Of a stretch of 64,000 nt of DNA, positions 43,643 through 52,843 are shown in pieces (positions within the stretch are counted from its first letter, which is position 1; each line of letters starts with the position of its first letter). The position numbers were made by a program, and so were the translations under genes. The notes beneath the pieces were generated by a model that had not been told where the DNA came from, did no database searches, and saw only the letters and a program-made list of their open reading frames with translations. This DNA is from Streptomyces sp. CB02980 (GTDB lineage: Bacteria > Actinomycetota > Actinomycetes > Streptomycetales > Streptomycetaceae): assembly GCF_014451325.2 (NCBI RefSeq), contig NZ_JACSCH020000002.1, forward strand, positions 310,001 through 374,000, written 5' to 3'.

Positions 43643-45820
43643 ATGGTCCACGCTCTCGAACACCTGGTCGTCCGGCACACCCACCGTCTCCCCTCCCCCA
43701 CCGGTCCGGCCGGGGACGGGGCCGCCGCCACGCGCAGGTTCGACGCGGCCCTGATGACCGCCGGGTTCAAGCTGTCGGGCGAACTGGTCGAGCGCCTGTC
43801 GGGGCTGGCCGGGCCGACGGTCGTCGAGACCGCCGTCCGCACCCTCGTGACCGTCCGTGAACTCGTCGGCGACCACGTCCGGCACAACGTGTACTTCGTC
43901 GACTTCCCGGACAACGTGCCGGACACGCTCGACTTCTGGAGGTGGTGCGTGGCCGAGGCGCTCGCCGACGACGACACCCGCGCCCGTACCGTCGAGCAGC
44001 TGAGCGCCGGCGTTCTCGACCTGCTGACCCTCCCGTCGTACGGCCGCTACCAGCACACGTACGAGGAGATGCTCGCCGTCCACGACGAGCTGATCGCTTC
44101 GGCCGGCGACCGGCTGACGGTGCTGCACCTCGGCGCGGACGCGGAGACCGAGGTCACCTCCCTCTATCTGGCCCTGGCCGGCAGCACGACCCCGCTCGGC
44201 GAGGAGCATCTGCGTGATCTGGCCCTGCTCGCCGAGCAGTGCGCGGACGGCCCCCAGCCCGAGACGATCACGGTCCGGGAGAACCGCGCCGTCGTCAACC
44301 ACGCCCGGCTGCGGGTGGGCGCCACGCCGCTGCTCGACACCGTGACCGACGTCCTGCGGCTGGCCTGCGCCCTCGCGGACGGCGATGTCACCCTGCGCGA
44401 GCCCACCCGTTTCCGCGCGCTCTCCCGTCCGCACCGCCGCGCCCTGCTCGCGGGGCTTGACGCGGTCGTGGCCGCGTCCCCGGCGAAGCTGTCGGACGTG
44501 TCCGCGCACCGGGAGGCGTGGAAGCGCCTCGGGGAGCGCCTGCACCCCCACGAGTACCCGCACTGGCCGCACGCCGCCGCGGTGTTCGCCGTCGCCCGGG
44601 GCGAGCGGAGGGCGCCGTCGTTCGACAGCCGCGTGGAGGAGCTGCTCGCGCGGGGCGATGTCGCGGGCGCGGCGGAGCTGCTGGCCGCGCACGCGCCGGG
44701 GCGGCTGTTCCGCGCCCTGGACCGGCTGCTGCGCGTCGCGGCGGACGGCAAGGAGCGGGAGGCGGTCCTCGCGGCCGTCGAGCGGGCCGCTCCGGAGGTG
44801 TCGGGCCGGGTCGTCCTGTCCGTGCGCGAGCACGTCCAGAACCGCGCGGGCGCGGACGGCGGTGCGCGCAGGGTGTTCGTGAACCGGGAGGGCTCGGCCT
44901 GGGTCGCCGACGACACGCGTCCGCCGCTTGAGGACACCGACCGCGAGCGGCTCGTCGCGGTGCTCGACGCCGAGACCCGGCGCCGACTCCCCTCTTCTGG
45001 GCACCTGTTGATCGACCCGGACGTCCTGGACGTGGCCCTGCCGTTGAGCGGCCGGGCGGCCTCGGCGGGGCTCGGCGTGCTGCCGCGCGGCTCGGTCTCG
45101 CCGGTCGGGGGAGAGCTGCTGCGCTTCTTCACGTACTGGCGGGAGGCGCGGCGCACGACCGACCTCGATCTGTCGGCGCTCGTCCTGGACGCGGACTACC
45201 GGACCGTGACCTGGCTGTCGTACACGGCCCTGACCGACGTCGAGGGCCGTCACTCGGGTGACATCACCGAAGCCCCGGACGGGGCTTCGGAGTTCATCGA
45301 TCTGCGGCTCGGCGCGGTCCGGGGCACGTTCATCGTGCCGCAGGTGCACGTCTTCTCGGGTGAGGGCTTCGACGAGGTGGCGGAGGGCTTCTTCGGCTTC
45401 ATGCTGCGCGAGTCCGAGCAGCAGGGCCGGCCGTTCGAGCCGCGTACGGTGCGGATGAAGTCGGATCTGCGGGGTCCCGGCAAGGTGGCGCTGCCGCTCG
45501 CCTTCCGCCGGGACGACGAGGGCCGCTGGCACGCGCACTGGCTGCACCTGTACCTGCGGGGGGCGCCGTCGGCGAACCAGGTCGAGGGGCACCGGGTGAC
45601 GATCACGGTCGTGATGCGCGCCCTGCTCGGACGCACCCATCTGACGATGCGCCATCTCGTGTCCCTGATGGCGGAGTCGGGGGCGGAGACGACGCTGTGG
45701 GACGGCCGGACCGTGCCCGACGGCCCGGTCACGTACATCGGTCTGGAGCGGCCGGACGGGCTCGCCCCCGGCTCGCGGGTGTTCACCCCGGAAAATCTGC
45801 GCGACCTGCTGCCCGCCTGA
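43643..45820 (+). CDS. Large protein with C-terminal TerD-like domain
   Basis: A 725-residue soluble protein beginning MVHALEHLVVRHTHRLPS. The first 450 residues are mostly helical with no motif I recognise except HVRHNVYFVDFPDNVPDTLD and a repeated LLARGDVAGAAELLAAH helix pair. From about residue 490 the sequence resembles a TerD fold: DLDLSALVLDADYRTVTWLS, HSGDITEAPDGASEFIDLRL and IVPQVHVFSGEGFDE. TerD domains bind calcium and occur in tellurite and stress-resistance clusters. It may belong to the MXAN_6230/SCO0854 group, but I see no clear RING cysteines. It stands alone, with no ter genes nearby. Confidence 0.7.
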   Translation: MVHALEHLVVRHTHRLPSPTGPAGDGAAATRRFDAALMTAGFKLSGELVERLSGLAGPTVVETAVRTLVTVRELVGDHVRHNVYFVDFPDNVPDTLDFWRWCVAEALADDDTRARTVEQLSAGVLDLLTLPSYGRYQHTYEEMLAVHDELIASAGDRLTVLHLGADAETEVTSLYLALAGSTTPLGEEHLRDLALLAEQCADGPQPETITVRENRAVVNHARLRVGATPLLDTVTDVLRLACALADGDVTLREPTRFRALSRPHRRALLAGLDAVVAASPAKLSDVSAHREAWKRLGERLHPHEYPHWPHAAAVFAVARGERRAPSFDSRVEELLARGDVAGAAELLAAHAPGRLFRALDRLLRVAADGKEREAVLAAVERAAPEVSGRVVLSVREHVQNRAGADGGARRVFVNREGSAWVADDTRPPLEDTDRERLVAVLDAETRRRLPSSGHLLIDPDVLDVALPLSGRAASAGLGVLPRGSVSPVGGELLRFFTYWREARRTTDLDLSALVLDADYRTVTWLSYTALTDVEGRHSGDITEAPDGASEFIDLRLGAVRGTFIVPQVHVFSGEGFDEVAEGFFGFMLRESEQQGRPFEPRTVRMKSDLRGPGKVALPLAFRRDDEGRWHAHWLHLYLRGAPSANQVEGHRVTITVVMRALLGRTHLTMRHLVSLMAESGAETTLWDGRTVPDGPVTYIGLERPDGLAPGSRVFTPENLRDLLPA

Positions 45821-45913
45821 GTGCTACGGTCTTTTCGGGGCGAGGCCATGGAGAGGCTTCCTTCTACCCACTCCTTGAAATAGCCTCTCCGCTTTCCTCC
45901 CCCGTACCTCTTC

Positions 45914-45949
45914 CCGGCCTCCCCGCTCCACGCGGGGAGGCCGGTTTCG
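45914..45949. terminator. Bidirectional hairpin terminator
   Basis: CCGGCCTCCCCGC and its exact complement around a TCCAC loop form a 13-bp stem followed by TTTCGT. It lies between the convergent TerD-like and GGDEF-EAL genes and can stop both transcripts. Confidence 0.85.
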
Positions 45950-45961
45950 TACGTCCGGGTC

Positions 45962-48127
45962 TCAGACCGCGTCCGCCAGGAGCAGCGAGTGGATGCGGTC
46001 CGGGGCGCCGGGGCGGGCGTAGTACCAGCCCTGGGCCGTGTCGCAGCCGAGGTCGCGGAGCTGGCGGGCCTGGGCCCCGGTCTCCACGCCCTCGACGGTG
46101 ACGGCGAGTTCCAGGCTGTGCGCCAGGGAGACGATCCCCTCGACGATCTTGAGGTCGACCGGGTCCACCGGATGCTGCTGCATGCCCCGGGTGAAGGAGC
46201 GGTCGAGCTTGAGGACGCTCACCGGCAGCCGGCGCAGATTGGCCAGGTTCGAGTAGCCGGTGCCGAAGTCGTCGAGCGCGATGTCCACGCCCATCTCGGC
46301 GAGCTGCCGCAGCGGCTTGAGCAGGTCCTCGTCGGCGCCGATGAGCGCCGACTCGGTCACCTCCAGGCAGAGCGCGCCCGGTTCGAGCCCGGACCGTTCC
46401 AGGACGTCGACGGTGTCGGCGACCAGGCGCGGGTGGTGGAGCTGTGTCGGGGAGAGGTTGACGTTGATCCGCAGCGGCCCGCCGTCGGCATGCCGGGCCT
46501 GCCAGAAGCGGGCCTGGCGCACGGCCTCCTGGAGCACCCAGCGGCCGAGCGGCACGATGAGCCCGGTGTCCTCGGCGAGCGGGATGAACCGGTCGGGGCC
46601 GAGCACTCCGTGCTGCGGGTGGCACCACCGTACGAGCGCCTCGGCGCCGTGCACGCTGCCGTCGTCGAGGTGGACGAGCGGCTGGTACTCGATGAAGAAC
46701 TCGCCGCGTTCCAGCGCGGTCGGCAGGGCCGTGGTGAGGCCGTGCCGGGTGATGGCGCGGGCGTCGGCCTCCGGGTCGGCGAGCTCGAAGCGGTTGCCGC
46801 CGGCGGACTTGGCCCGGTACATGGTGATGTCGGCGCTCCGCAGTACCTCGGCCGGGGTGCGTTCGCCTGCCGGGCCCTCGACGACGCCGAGGCTTCCCCG
46901 GACGGTCAGTTCGCGGCCGTCGATGCGGAGGGGGGTGGAGAGGGCGGCGAGGATGCGGTCGGCGAGTTCGGTGACGTCCTGTTCGCCGGCGGCACGGGTG
47001 GTGAGGGCGACGAACTCGTCGCCGCCGAGCCGGGCCACCATCTCGCCGGACCCGGTGACGCAGCTCTGCAGCCGGTCGGCGACCTCGACGAGGAGCCGGT
47101 CGCCGGTGGAGTGGCCGAGGCTGTCGTTGATGACCTTGAAGCCGTCGAGGTCCAGGTAGCAGAGGCCGAAGCGGGCGTTCTCGCCGGGCGCGAGGGCCTT
47201 CTCCAGACGCTCGAAGAACAGGGTCCGGTTGGGAAGCCCCGTCAGCGCGTCGTGGGTGGCCTCGTACCGCAGGCGCAGATGGAGCAGGCGCCGCTCGGTG
47301 GTGTCCTCCATGAGGGCCAGCTGGTACTGGGGGTTGCCCTCGGCGTCGCGGAGGAGCGAGACGGTGAGGTTGGTCCAGAGAACCGTTCCGTCACCGCGGT
47401 AGTACGGCTTCTCGACCCGGTAGTGCTCACGGTCGCCGCGGACCAGCTCGTCGTACAGCTTCCAGACGTGCGGGCCGTCCTCCGGGTGGACCCACTCGCT
47501 GACGTTCCGGCTGCGCAGCGGCCCCTCCATGCCGCCGAACATCCGGGTGAGGGTCTCGTTGACCTCCAGGACGTTGCCGTCGAGGTCGGCGATGCCGATG
47601 CCGATCGCCGCCCCGTCGAAGACCGCCCGGAAGCGGCTCTCGGTGGCGTGCAGGGCGATCTCGGCGGCGCTGCGGGCGGAGAGCGCGGAGCGTGCGATGG
47701 CCTCCTGCTCGGCCCGGGTGCGCTCGCGCAGGGCCTGGGCGTAGCCGGCGGCCATCGCGTGCTGCAGCCGGGAGCACCGGGCCCGGAGCTCCTCGGCCGG
47801 CAGGTCCGACTCCGTACCGCAGTAGAGCACCAGGTACGAGTCCACGACCCCGAGGCTGCGGCCGAGGGCGTCCGGGTCGGTGCAGTGGGCGGCGACGAGC
47901 GCCGCGCCGGTGCGCTGGGCCGGGGCCGTGTCGAACGGCCGGGCGTGCAGCGCGTCGTACAGGGTGCGGGCCAGCGGCAGCAGATGGACCTCGAACTCGG
48001 CACGGGTCAGCGAGGTGGCGGTCACCGGGAAGATGGCGCGGCTCCAGATGGTGACGAACCGCCTGAGTCTGTCCTCCGGGCCGTCGGCTTCGGCAACGCT
48101 GCCGGACGGCTGAGACGGGACCTTCAC
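45962..48127 (-). CDS. PAS-GGDEF-EAL bifunctional cyclic-di-GMP enzyme
   Basis: A 721-residue cytoplasmic signalling protein. After a helical N-terminal region (1-160) come a PAS/PAC domain (about 165-285: FRAVFDGAAIGIGIADLDGN, RGDGTVLWTNLTVSLL), a GGDEF domain with an intact active site (RLGGDEF, about 371; HDALTGLPNRTLF) and an EAL domain with intact EALVRW (about 495), DDFGTGYSNL and VEGVET. Both c-di-GMP synthesis and breakdown are therefore possible. It resembles Streptomyces CdgA-type proteins that govern development. GTG 48127 overlaps the stop of the DUF574 gene (GTGA), so the two are co-translated. Confidence 0.92.
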   Translation of the reverse strand: MKVPSQPSGSVAEADGPEDRLRRFVTIWSRAIFPVTATSLTRAEFEVHLLPLARTLYDALHARPFDTAPAQRTGAALVAAHCTDPDALGRSLGVVDSYLVLYCGTESDLPAEELRARCSRLQHAMAAGYAQALRERTRAEQEAIARSALSARSAAEIALHATESRFRAVFDGAAIGIGIADLDGNVLEVNETLTRMFGGMEGPLRSRNVSEWVHPEDGPHVWKLYDELVRGDREHYRVEKPYYRGDGTVLWTNLTVSLLRDAEGNPQYQLALMEDTTERRLLHLRLRYEATHDALTGLPNRTLFFERLEKALAPGENARFGLCYLDLDGFKVINDSLGHSTGDRLLVEVADRLQSCVTGSGEMVARLGGDEFVALTTRAAGEQDVTELADRILAALSTPLRIDGRELTVRGSLGVVEGPAGERTPAEVLRSADITMYRAKSAGGNRFELADPEADARAITRHGLTTALPTALERGEFFIEYQPLVHLDDGSVHGAEALVRWCHPQHGVLGPDRFIPLAEDTGLIVPLGRWVLQEAVRQARFWQARHADGGPLRINVNLSPTQLHHPRLVADTVDVLERSGLEPGALCLEVTESALIGADEDLLKPLRQLAEMGVDIALDDFGTGYSNLANLRRLPVSVLKLDRSFTRGMQQHPVDPVDLKIVEGIVSLAHSLELAVTVEGVETGAQARQLRDLGCDTAQGWYYARPGAPDRIHSLLLADAV

Positions 48128-48936
48128 GCCTTGCGCCCCACCCCTGCGAAACCGGAGAAGGCGTAGGGATCCTCCTCCTCGGCCGGACTGTCCGGACGCC
48201 AGTGGGGCATCGGGACGAGGCCGGGCTCGATCAGTTCGGTGCCCTCGAAGAAGCGGGTGATCTCGGCGCCGGAACGCATCACCAGCGGGCTGCGGATGTT
48301 CCGGTAGACCCCGACGGTGCCGCCGGCCTGCTCCTCGGAGAGCGGGATGCCCTCGTACGAGGCGTGGGTGAGCACGAGGAGGCTGCCGGGCGCGAGGGAG
48401 TCGAGCAGTTCGGTGACGGCCTCGTACGGCCGGTCCTCGTCCTCCAGGAAGTGCAGGACGGCGACGAGGAGCAGCGCCACCGGCCGCTCCAGGTCGAGGA
48501 GTCGGGACACCTCGGGGCTGTAGAGGATGTCGGCCGGCTTGCGCAGGTCCGCGGCGACGACCGCGGCGCCCTCGTCGCCCTCCAGGACGGCGCGGCTGTG
48601 GGCCACGGCGACCGGGTCGTGGTCGACGTAGACGACGCGGGCCGCGGGGTCGGCGGACCGGGCGACCTCGTGCACGTTGCCGAAGGTGGGTATGCCGGAG
48701 CCGATGTCCAGGAACTGGGTGACGTCGTTGTCAACGGCGTGGCGGACGGCGCGCCGCATGAAGGCACGGTTCGCCTGCATGATCTTGGGCAGGCCAGGCA
48801 TGAACTCCATGGCCTTGCGCGCCGCTTCCCGGTCCACTTCGAAATTGTGCGAGCCGCCCAGATAGAAGTCGTACATACGGGACACGCTCGGCACCGAGAT
48901 GTCGATACCAGGCGGAGCCCAGGCGGGACGCTCCAT
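48124..48936 (-). CDS. DUF574 SAM-dependent methyltransferase-like protein
   Basis: A 270-residue member of the actinobacterial DUF574 (Methyltransf_19) family. It starts MERPAWAPPGIDISVPSVSR then has RMYDFYLGGSHNFEVDREAA, the SAM-binding FLDIGSGIPTFGNVHEVAR, VVYVDHDPVAVAHSRAVL and VALLLVAVLHFLEDEDRPYE. Substrates of this family are unknown. ATG 48936 is preferred to an upstream TTG (48951) because GGAG lies seven bases before it. It is overlapped by 4 bp with the c-di-GMP gene, an arrangement suggesting a functional link. Confidence 0.88.
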   Translation of the reverse strand: MERPAWAPPGIDISVPSVSRMYDFYLGGSHNFEVDREAARKAMEFMPGLPKIMQANRAFMRRAVRHAVDNDVTQFLDIGSGIPTFGNVHEVARSADPAARVVYVDHDPVAVAHSRAVLEGDEGAAVVAADLRKPADILYSPEVSRLLDLERPVALLLVAVLHFLEDEDRPYEAVTELLDSLAPGSLLVLTHASYEGIPLSEEQAGGTVGVYRNIRSPLVMRSGAEITRFFEGTELIEPGLVPMPHWRPDSPAEEEDPYAFSGFAGVGRKA

Positions 48937-49473
48937 CAATGTCTCCAACAAGTCGCCATGGGGGATGCGGCCATGTGTTCGCGGCCGGTGTTCGAGGTGA
49001 GGCTACTGATCGCCCGCCGAGAGAGCGAGTAGAAACGGAAATTCGCGGTCCGTTCTTGGTCACACGCCATTGGCACGTGCTCTCGGGAACGAAGAGTTCA
49101 CGCCTTCAGGCTGTGCAAATTCACGTGCATATGAGTGTGCGTCGGCTCTTCGGCCGAGTGCGGCTCCCCGCGCTGGACGCCCAGGCCCCGCCCGTACCTC
49201 GGTTGTTGCCGCCGGAGGGGTCTGGTCGCCGGTGCAGGATGCCCCCTTCTCCTTCCCGTCCGACAGGGCGACAACCGGACAGTTATCGATCCGAGGCCGG
49301 AACGGACCCGGTCCGCCGTCTTCCGGAATCCAGCTGCCCGGCGATACACGGGCATTGAGCCCCGCCGAGTCGCCCCGGCCGACTTCGAACGAGGCGAAAC
49401 GTCAAACCAGTCTGTCCGGAGATCCGCTCCATCCGGCGAATCCCGCGCGATTCCGCCCCGGCGCGCCGCGCCT
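48937..49473. other. About 540 bp without a recognised gene
   Basis: It separates the divergent DUF574 and proline-rich genes and should contain both promoters. It is A+T richer around 48990-49140. The minus-strand frame at 49098-49481 gives no recognisable protein and shows no coding bias. I see no RNA gene or repeat. Confidence 0.5.
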
Positions 49474-50244
49474 GTGATCAAGCTCGACGGCGTGTCTCAG
49501 TACGGATCACTCCTCGCGCGGCCGCTGGCGGCCCTCGCACTGGTGTGGCTTCTCGCCGCTCCCGTGCCCGCCGCCGCGGACGCCTGCGCCTACGCCTCGA
49601 CCGGCCCGGGCGGTTCCCACGTCGCGGTGGCGATCGCCGGCGACGGCCACGGCGATGGCGACGGCGACGGCCACGGCCACGGCCACGGCAGCTCAGGGAA
49701 GGGCAAGGGAAAGGGAAAGGGGCACGGCCATCACCACCACCACCACCCGAAGCCCTGCCCCACCGAGCCGCCCCCGCCGTGCCCGTCCCCCACGCCCGAG
49801 CCGACGCCCACGCCTTCCCCCACGCCGACCCCGACGCCGACCCCGACGCCCGAACCGCCGTCCCCCTCCCCCTCCCCGACGCCCTCGCCGTCACCGAAGC
49901 CGGAGCCGCCTCCGCCGCCCACCTCTCTTCCGCCCCGGCCCGTGCCGAAGCCACCGGCCACCAGGCCCGCACCGCGCCCGAAGCCCCCTGCGCCTCCGAC
50001 CACGAGGCCGCCGGAGCCCGCGCCCGCGCCGCCGGCCCCGCCTCCGCCTCCGCCGAGCCCGAGCCCGACGCCTCCGCCCACCCTGCGTCCCCGGCCTCCG
50101 GCGCCCGGCCCCGTGGCGCTGCCCCACTACCGCCGCGTCGCCCGACCCCAGCCGAAGAGCGGCACCTCGGTCGTCACCGCGACCCTCATGATCACCGCGC
50201 CCGCGGTGCTCGCGACGGCGATCCTGCGCCCCCGGTCCAAGTGA
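49474..50244 (+). CDS. His/Gly- and Pro-rich surface protein
   Basis: A 256-residue secreted protein. The signal peptide is ARPLAALALVWLLAAPVPAA ending ADA. Next is a Gly/His/Asp repeat (GDGHGDGDGDGHGHGHG) and a Lys-Gly run followed by six histidines, likely metal binding. About 130 residues of Pro/Ser/Thr repeats (PTPTPSPTPT) suit a stalk across the cell wall. Near the C-terminus VVTATLMITAPAVLATAI then LRPRSK forms a membrane anchor with a basic tail, but no LPXTG. GTG 49474 has no strong ribosome site, so the start is uncertain. Function unknown. Confidence 0.6.
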   Translation: MIKLDGVSQYGSLLARPLAALALVWLLAAPVPAAADACAYASTGPGGSHVAVAIAGDGHGDGDGDGHGHGHGSSGKGKGKGKGHGHHHHHHPKPCPTEPPPPCPSPTPEPTPTPSPTPTPTPTPTPEPPSPSPSPTPSPSPKPEPPPPPTSLPPRPVPKPPATRPAPRPKPPAPPTTRPPEPAPAPPAPPPPPPSPSPTPPPTLRPRPPAPGPVALPHYRRVARPQPKSGTSVVTATLMITAPAVLATAILRPRSK

Positions 50245-50295
50245 CCCGCCGTCCCAACGGCCCCTCTGCCCCTCTGAATCCCGCAAGAGGAATCC

Positions 50296-51060
50296 ATGTC
50301 TGAATGGCTTGTTCTCACGCTTGCGATGGCCGCCGCGTGCGCTGTCGTCCTCACGATCGTCGTCATCAACAACCGCCGGATTCCCGAGGACGACGACCCG
50401 AGCGAGACCCCGGACGTCATCGAGTACATGACGATGATGATCGGCGTGATCTACGCGATCGTCCTCGGTCTCGCCATCGCCGGCGTCTGGGAGGCCCGCG
50501 GCGCCGCCCAGGAGACCGTGCGGCAGGAGGCGCAGGCGATGCACGAGATCTCGGCCCGCGTGGAGGTGTACCCGCAGGCGGTCCGCGAGCGCATCCGCGC
50601 CGACGTCGACGCGTACGTCGGCTATGTGGTCGACGACGAGTGGACGTACATGGCGGAGAACGGCGAGCTGAGCGAGGAGGGCACCGCCCTCATGGAGAAG
50701 GTGCGGCGCAGCGTCACCGACTACCAGCCGGCCGACGACTTCGAGGGACAGGCGTACCAGCCCCTCGTCGACCAGGTGGCGGTGGCCGACGACGCCCGGG
50801 GAGCCCGCGGGCAGAACGCGGGGGCGACCATGCCGGGGGTGGTGTGGTTCGGCCTGATCATCGGCGCCCTGGTGACGGTCGGGCTGATCTTCACCCTGCA
50901 GATCCGCAGGACCGGGCGCGAACTGCTGCTCGCCGGACTCTTCAGCGTGCTGATCGCCTTCCTGCTGTTCCTGATCTGGGACTTCGACGCGCCGTTCGGC
51001 CGGGGCATCTCGGCCACCGCCGCGCCGTTCACCGATCTGTTCCCGCAGCTCACACCGTGA
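50296..51060 (+). CDS. DUF4239 membrane protein
   Basis: A 254-residue membrane protein with four hydrophobic segments: two near the N-terminus (WLVLTLAMAAACAVVLTIVV, MTMMIGVIYAIVLGLAIAGV) and two near the C-terminus (GVVWFGLIIGALVTVGLIFT, LLLAGLFSVLIAFLLFLIW). Between them is an acidic helical region (about 65-165) with VRQEAQAMHEISARVEVYPQ. This is the DUF4239 layout, distantly bestrophin-like, of unknown function. It starts 51 bp after the Pro-rich gene, possibly in one transcript. The CAAGAGGAATCC site precedes the ATG. Confidence 0.85.
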   Translation: MSEWLVLTLAMAAACAVVLTIVVINNRRIPEDDDPSETPDVIEYMTMMIGVIYAIVLGLAIAGVWEARGAAQETVRQEAQAMHEISARVEVYPQAVRERIRADVDAYVGYVVDDEWTYMAENGELSEEGTALMEKVRRSVTDYQPADDFEGQAYQPLVDQVAVADDARGARGQNAGATMPGVVWFGLIIGALVTVGLIFTLQIRRTGRELLLAGLFSVLIAFLLFLIWDFDAPFGRGISATAAPFTDLFPQLTP

Positions 51061-51228
51061 GGCGACACGGCCGGGTGAGCCACTCGGGGGACATGTGTGC
51101 CCCATTCGCACGTCTGGGATCGCGGCTGTGGTAGTGCGCTTCTAGCGTTTCGGACATCGAGGTGTACGCACGGTCTTTCGCGGAAACCCCCTTTCCGCGG
51201 CTGCCCCTCGGGACCCGGAGGATTCACC

Positions 51229-51786
51229 ATGCGCGCGATACGTGCCGCGTCCACTGCCCTGCTGGGGGCGGCCGCCCTCGCCCTGGCCGCCCCCACCGCC
51301 GTCGCGGCGGACGGTGCTCCCGCACCGAACCCGCGAGCGGCACGGGCCAAGGCACCGGGCGATTTCGTCGTGTCGCCCTCGGTCGTCGCCCCGGGCGGCC
51401 GGGTGACGCTGAGCGCCCCCGGCTGCGCCAGTACGGCGACGGCCTCGGCCGGCATCTTCGACACCGTCACCATCGCACCGGGTTCGGCGGCCATCGCCAC
51501 CGTGGACGCGGACTCCCGACGCGGCGCCGTGTACACGGTGTCGTTCAACTGCACCGGCGGGATCTCGGAGACAAGGACCCTGACGATCAGCGGCACGCCC
51601 ACCGCCACCCCGACCATCGGCTCCACCATCCTCACTCCCCCGCGTGGCGTGCAGGGCGGCCTGGGCGGTTCGGTGGGCGGCTTCGAGCCGCTCCAACTGG
51701 CCGCCGGAGGTGCGCTCGTGCTGGCCGCGACCGTCGGCGGCGTGTACGTGGTGCGGCGCCGCTCCGGCTCGGCCCGTCGTCACTGA
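51229..51786 (+). CDS. Surface protein with Ig-like domain and non-LPXTG C-terminal anchor (paralogue A)
   Basis: A 185-residue exported protein. The signal peptide is MRAIRAASTALLGAAALALA ending AVAADG. A small beta domain follows with FVVSPSVVAPGGRVTLSAPG then two cysteines (PGCAST, FNCTGG) that probably form a disulfide. The tail has VQGGLGGSVGG, a hydrophobic span (LAAGGALVLAATVGGVYVV) and RRRSGSARRH. This is the layout of a sortase substrate but with no LPXTG-like motif. A paralogue with the same tail lies convergently at 51899-52417 and a sortase gene follows at 52844. GGAGG precedes ATG 51229. Confidence 0.75.
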   Translation: MRAIRAASTALLGAAALALAAPTAVAADGAPAPNPRAARAKAPGDFVVSPSVVAPGGRVTLSAPGCASTATASAGIFDTVTIAPGSAAIATVDADSRRGAVYTVSFNCTGGISETRTLTISGTPTATPTIGSTILTPPRGVQGGLGGSVGGFEPLQLAAGGALVLAATVGGVYVVRRRSGSARRH

Positions 51787-51827
51787 GCGGCCGTCGTGAC
51801 CGGTGCGGTGCCCGGCGTCCGCGGACG

Positions 51828-51869
51828 CCCGTCGCCCCCGGGTCCCGGCAGGGACTCGGGGGCGACGGG
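51828..51869. terminator. Bidirectional terminator between the two surface-protein paralogues
   Basis: CCCGTCGCCCCCGGGTCCC and its near-exact complement, with one mismatch, flank a GGCA loop. It lies between the convergent genes and can end both transcripts. Confidence 0.85.
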
Positions 51870-51898
51870 CGGGCGGGCCGACCGGGAGGTTCGACCGG

Positions 51899-52417
51899 TC
51901 AGACCCCCGCACCGGTCATACGGCGACGACGGGCGATGAAGAGCCCGCCGCCGAGGGCGGCGGCGGCGACCAGGCTGCCGCCGACGGCCATCTCCGTGGA
52001 GCTGGGGGCCAGCGAGCCGCCGATGCCGCCCTGGGCACCGCGGCCCGGGAGGACCCGGAACGGCTCCGTGACCACGTTGGAGCCGCCGTTGCACCGGACA
52101 GCCAGGTTGTAGTTGCCGGGAGTGGCGTTGTTGTAGACGCGGGCGACGGCGGTGGAGACGCCGTTGCCACCCGAGAGGGTGGCGTCCGGGAAAGCGTTGG
52201 ACGTGACCGTGCCGCCACGGTTGCAGCCCCTGGCGGTGATCGTGAGCGTCGACCCGGGGTGGACCTCGAAGGGGCTGACGGTGACGTTGCTCGGGGTGTT
52301 GTTCGAGCCACCGCTGACGACGTTGCTCGGACCGTAGGTGGCGGCGGCAAGGGGGGCCGCAAGGCCGACCGCCGCGATCGCGGTGGCGGTCACCGCCAGA
52401 GTGCGTGCAGCACGCAT
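51899..52417 (-). CDS. Surface protein with Ig-like domain and non-LPXTG C-terminal anchor (paralogue B)
   Basis: A 172-residue exported protein related to the one at 51229-51786. The signal peptide is MRAARTLAVTATAIAAVGLA then APLAAATYG. The beta domain has NVTVSPFEVHPGSTLTITAR, GCNRGG and RCNGGS, with two cysteines in the same relative places. The C-terminus has AQGGIGGSLAP, a hydrophobic span (MAVGGSLVAAAALGGGLFIA) and RRRRMTGAGV. The shared QGG(L/I)GGS motif before the membrane span is the strongest resemblance between the two tails. GGAGG precedes ATG 52417. Monocistronic, divergent from the sortase region. Confidence 0.75.
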   Translation of the reverse strand: MRAARTLAVTATAIAAVGLAAPLAAATYGPSNVVSGGSNNTPSNVTVSPFEVHPGSTLTITARGCNRGGTVTSNAFPDATLSGGNGVSTAVARVYNNATPGNYNLAVRCNGGSNVVTEPFRVLPGRGAQGGIGGSLAPSSTEMAVGGSLVAAAALGGGLFIARRRRMTGAGV

Positions 52418-52843
52418 GGTTGAACCTCCAGTGGAAGACGCCCCAAAGCGGTGCTCCGGGAGTGTCGACGAGTACGCCTTCCATGACGAACCATCACAAG
52501 CCGCAGCGAGCAGCGCATTTCGGCACTGGTCCACCCCGGTGAGGCGACACGCCCGGAATCGGGCCGTCGGAGGAGGAAGATCCGCAGGTCAGGGCCGCGT
52601 GGGCGGCTTATCTGACGATTACTCGGATGGGTCAGCCCCATGTCACCCACCTGTCGGCAGCCGGGCGCCGGGGGTGCGCTCCACACTGCCCCGGCGCGAG
52701 CGCGGGGCAGGAGGGACGTCGGCACGCCCCCGTACCCGCGCTCCGACACCCGTCCGGCGGCGGCCCCCACCCGTTCGCATCGTCCGGCGCGACGGTCCGT
52801 CAGGTCGCCTTTACCGTTCTGACGACGCCACGAAGGGAGAACC
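52418..52843. other. 426-bp gene-free region between paralogue B and sortase
   Basis: It holds the two divergent promoters. An A+T-richer pocket at about 52600-52630 and 52800-52825 may be promoter sequence. No RNA gene, repeat or credible coding frame is seen. Confidence 0.45.

Noticed and set aside
48937..48951. TTG start at 48951 for the DUF574 gene
   Set aside because: ATG at 48936 has GGAG seven bases upstream and begins the conserved region, while the TTG would place that GGAG inside the coding sequence.
49098..49481. 127-codon minus-strand frame in the large gap before the Pro-rich gene
   Set aside because: Arg/Pro/Thr-rich product without domains, no ribosome site and no codon bias.
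49650..50130. CRISPR-like regularity in the repetitive Pro-rich gene
   Set aside because: The repeats are short codon-level runs (CCG, CCGACG, CACGGC) encoding Pro/Thr/Ser/His. There are no fixed repeats with unique spacers.
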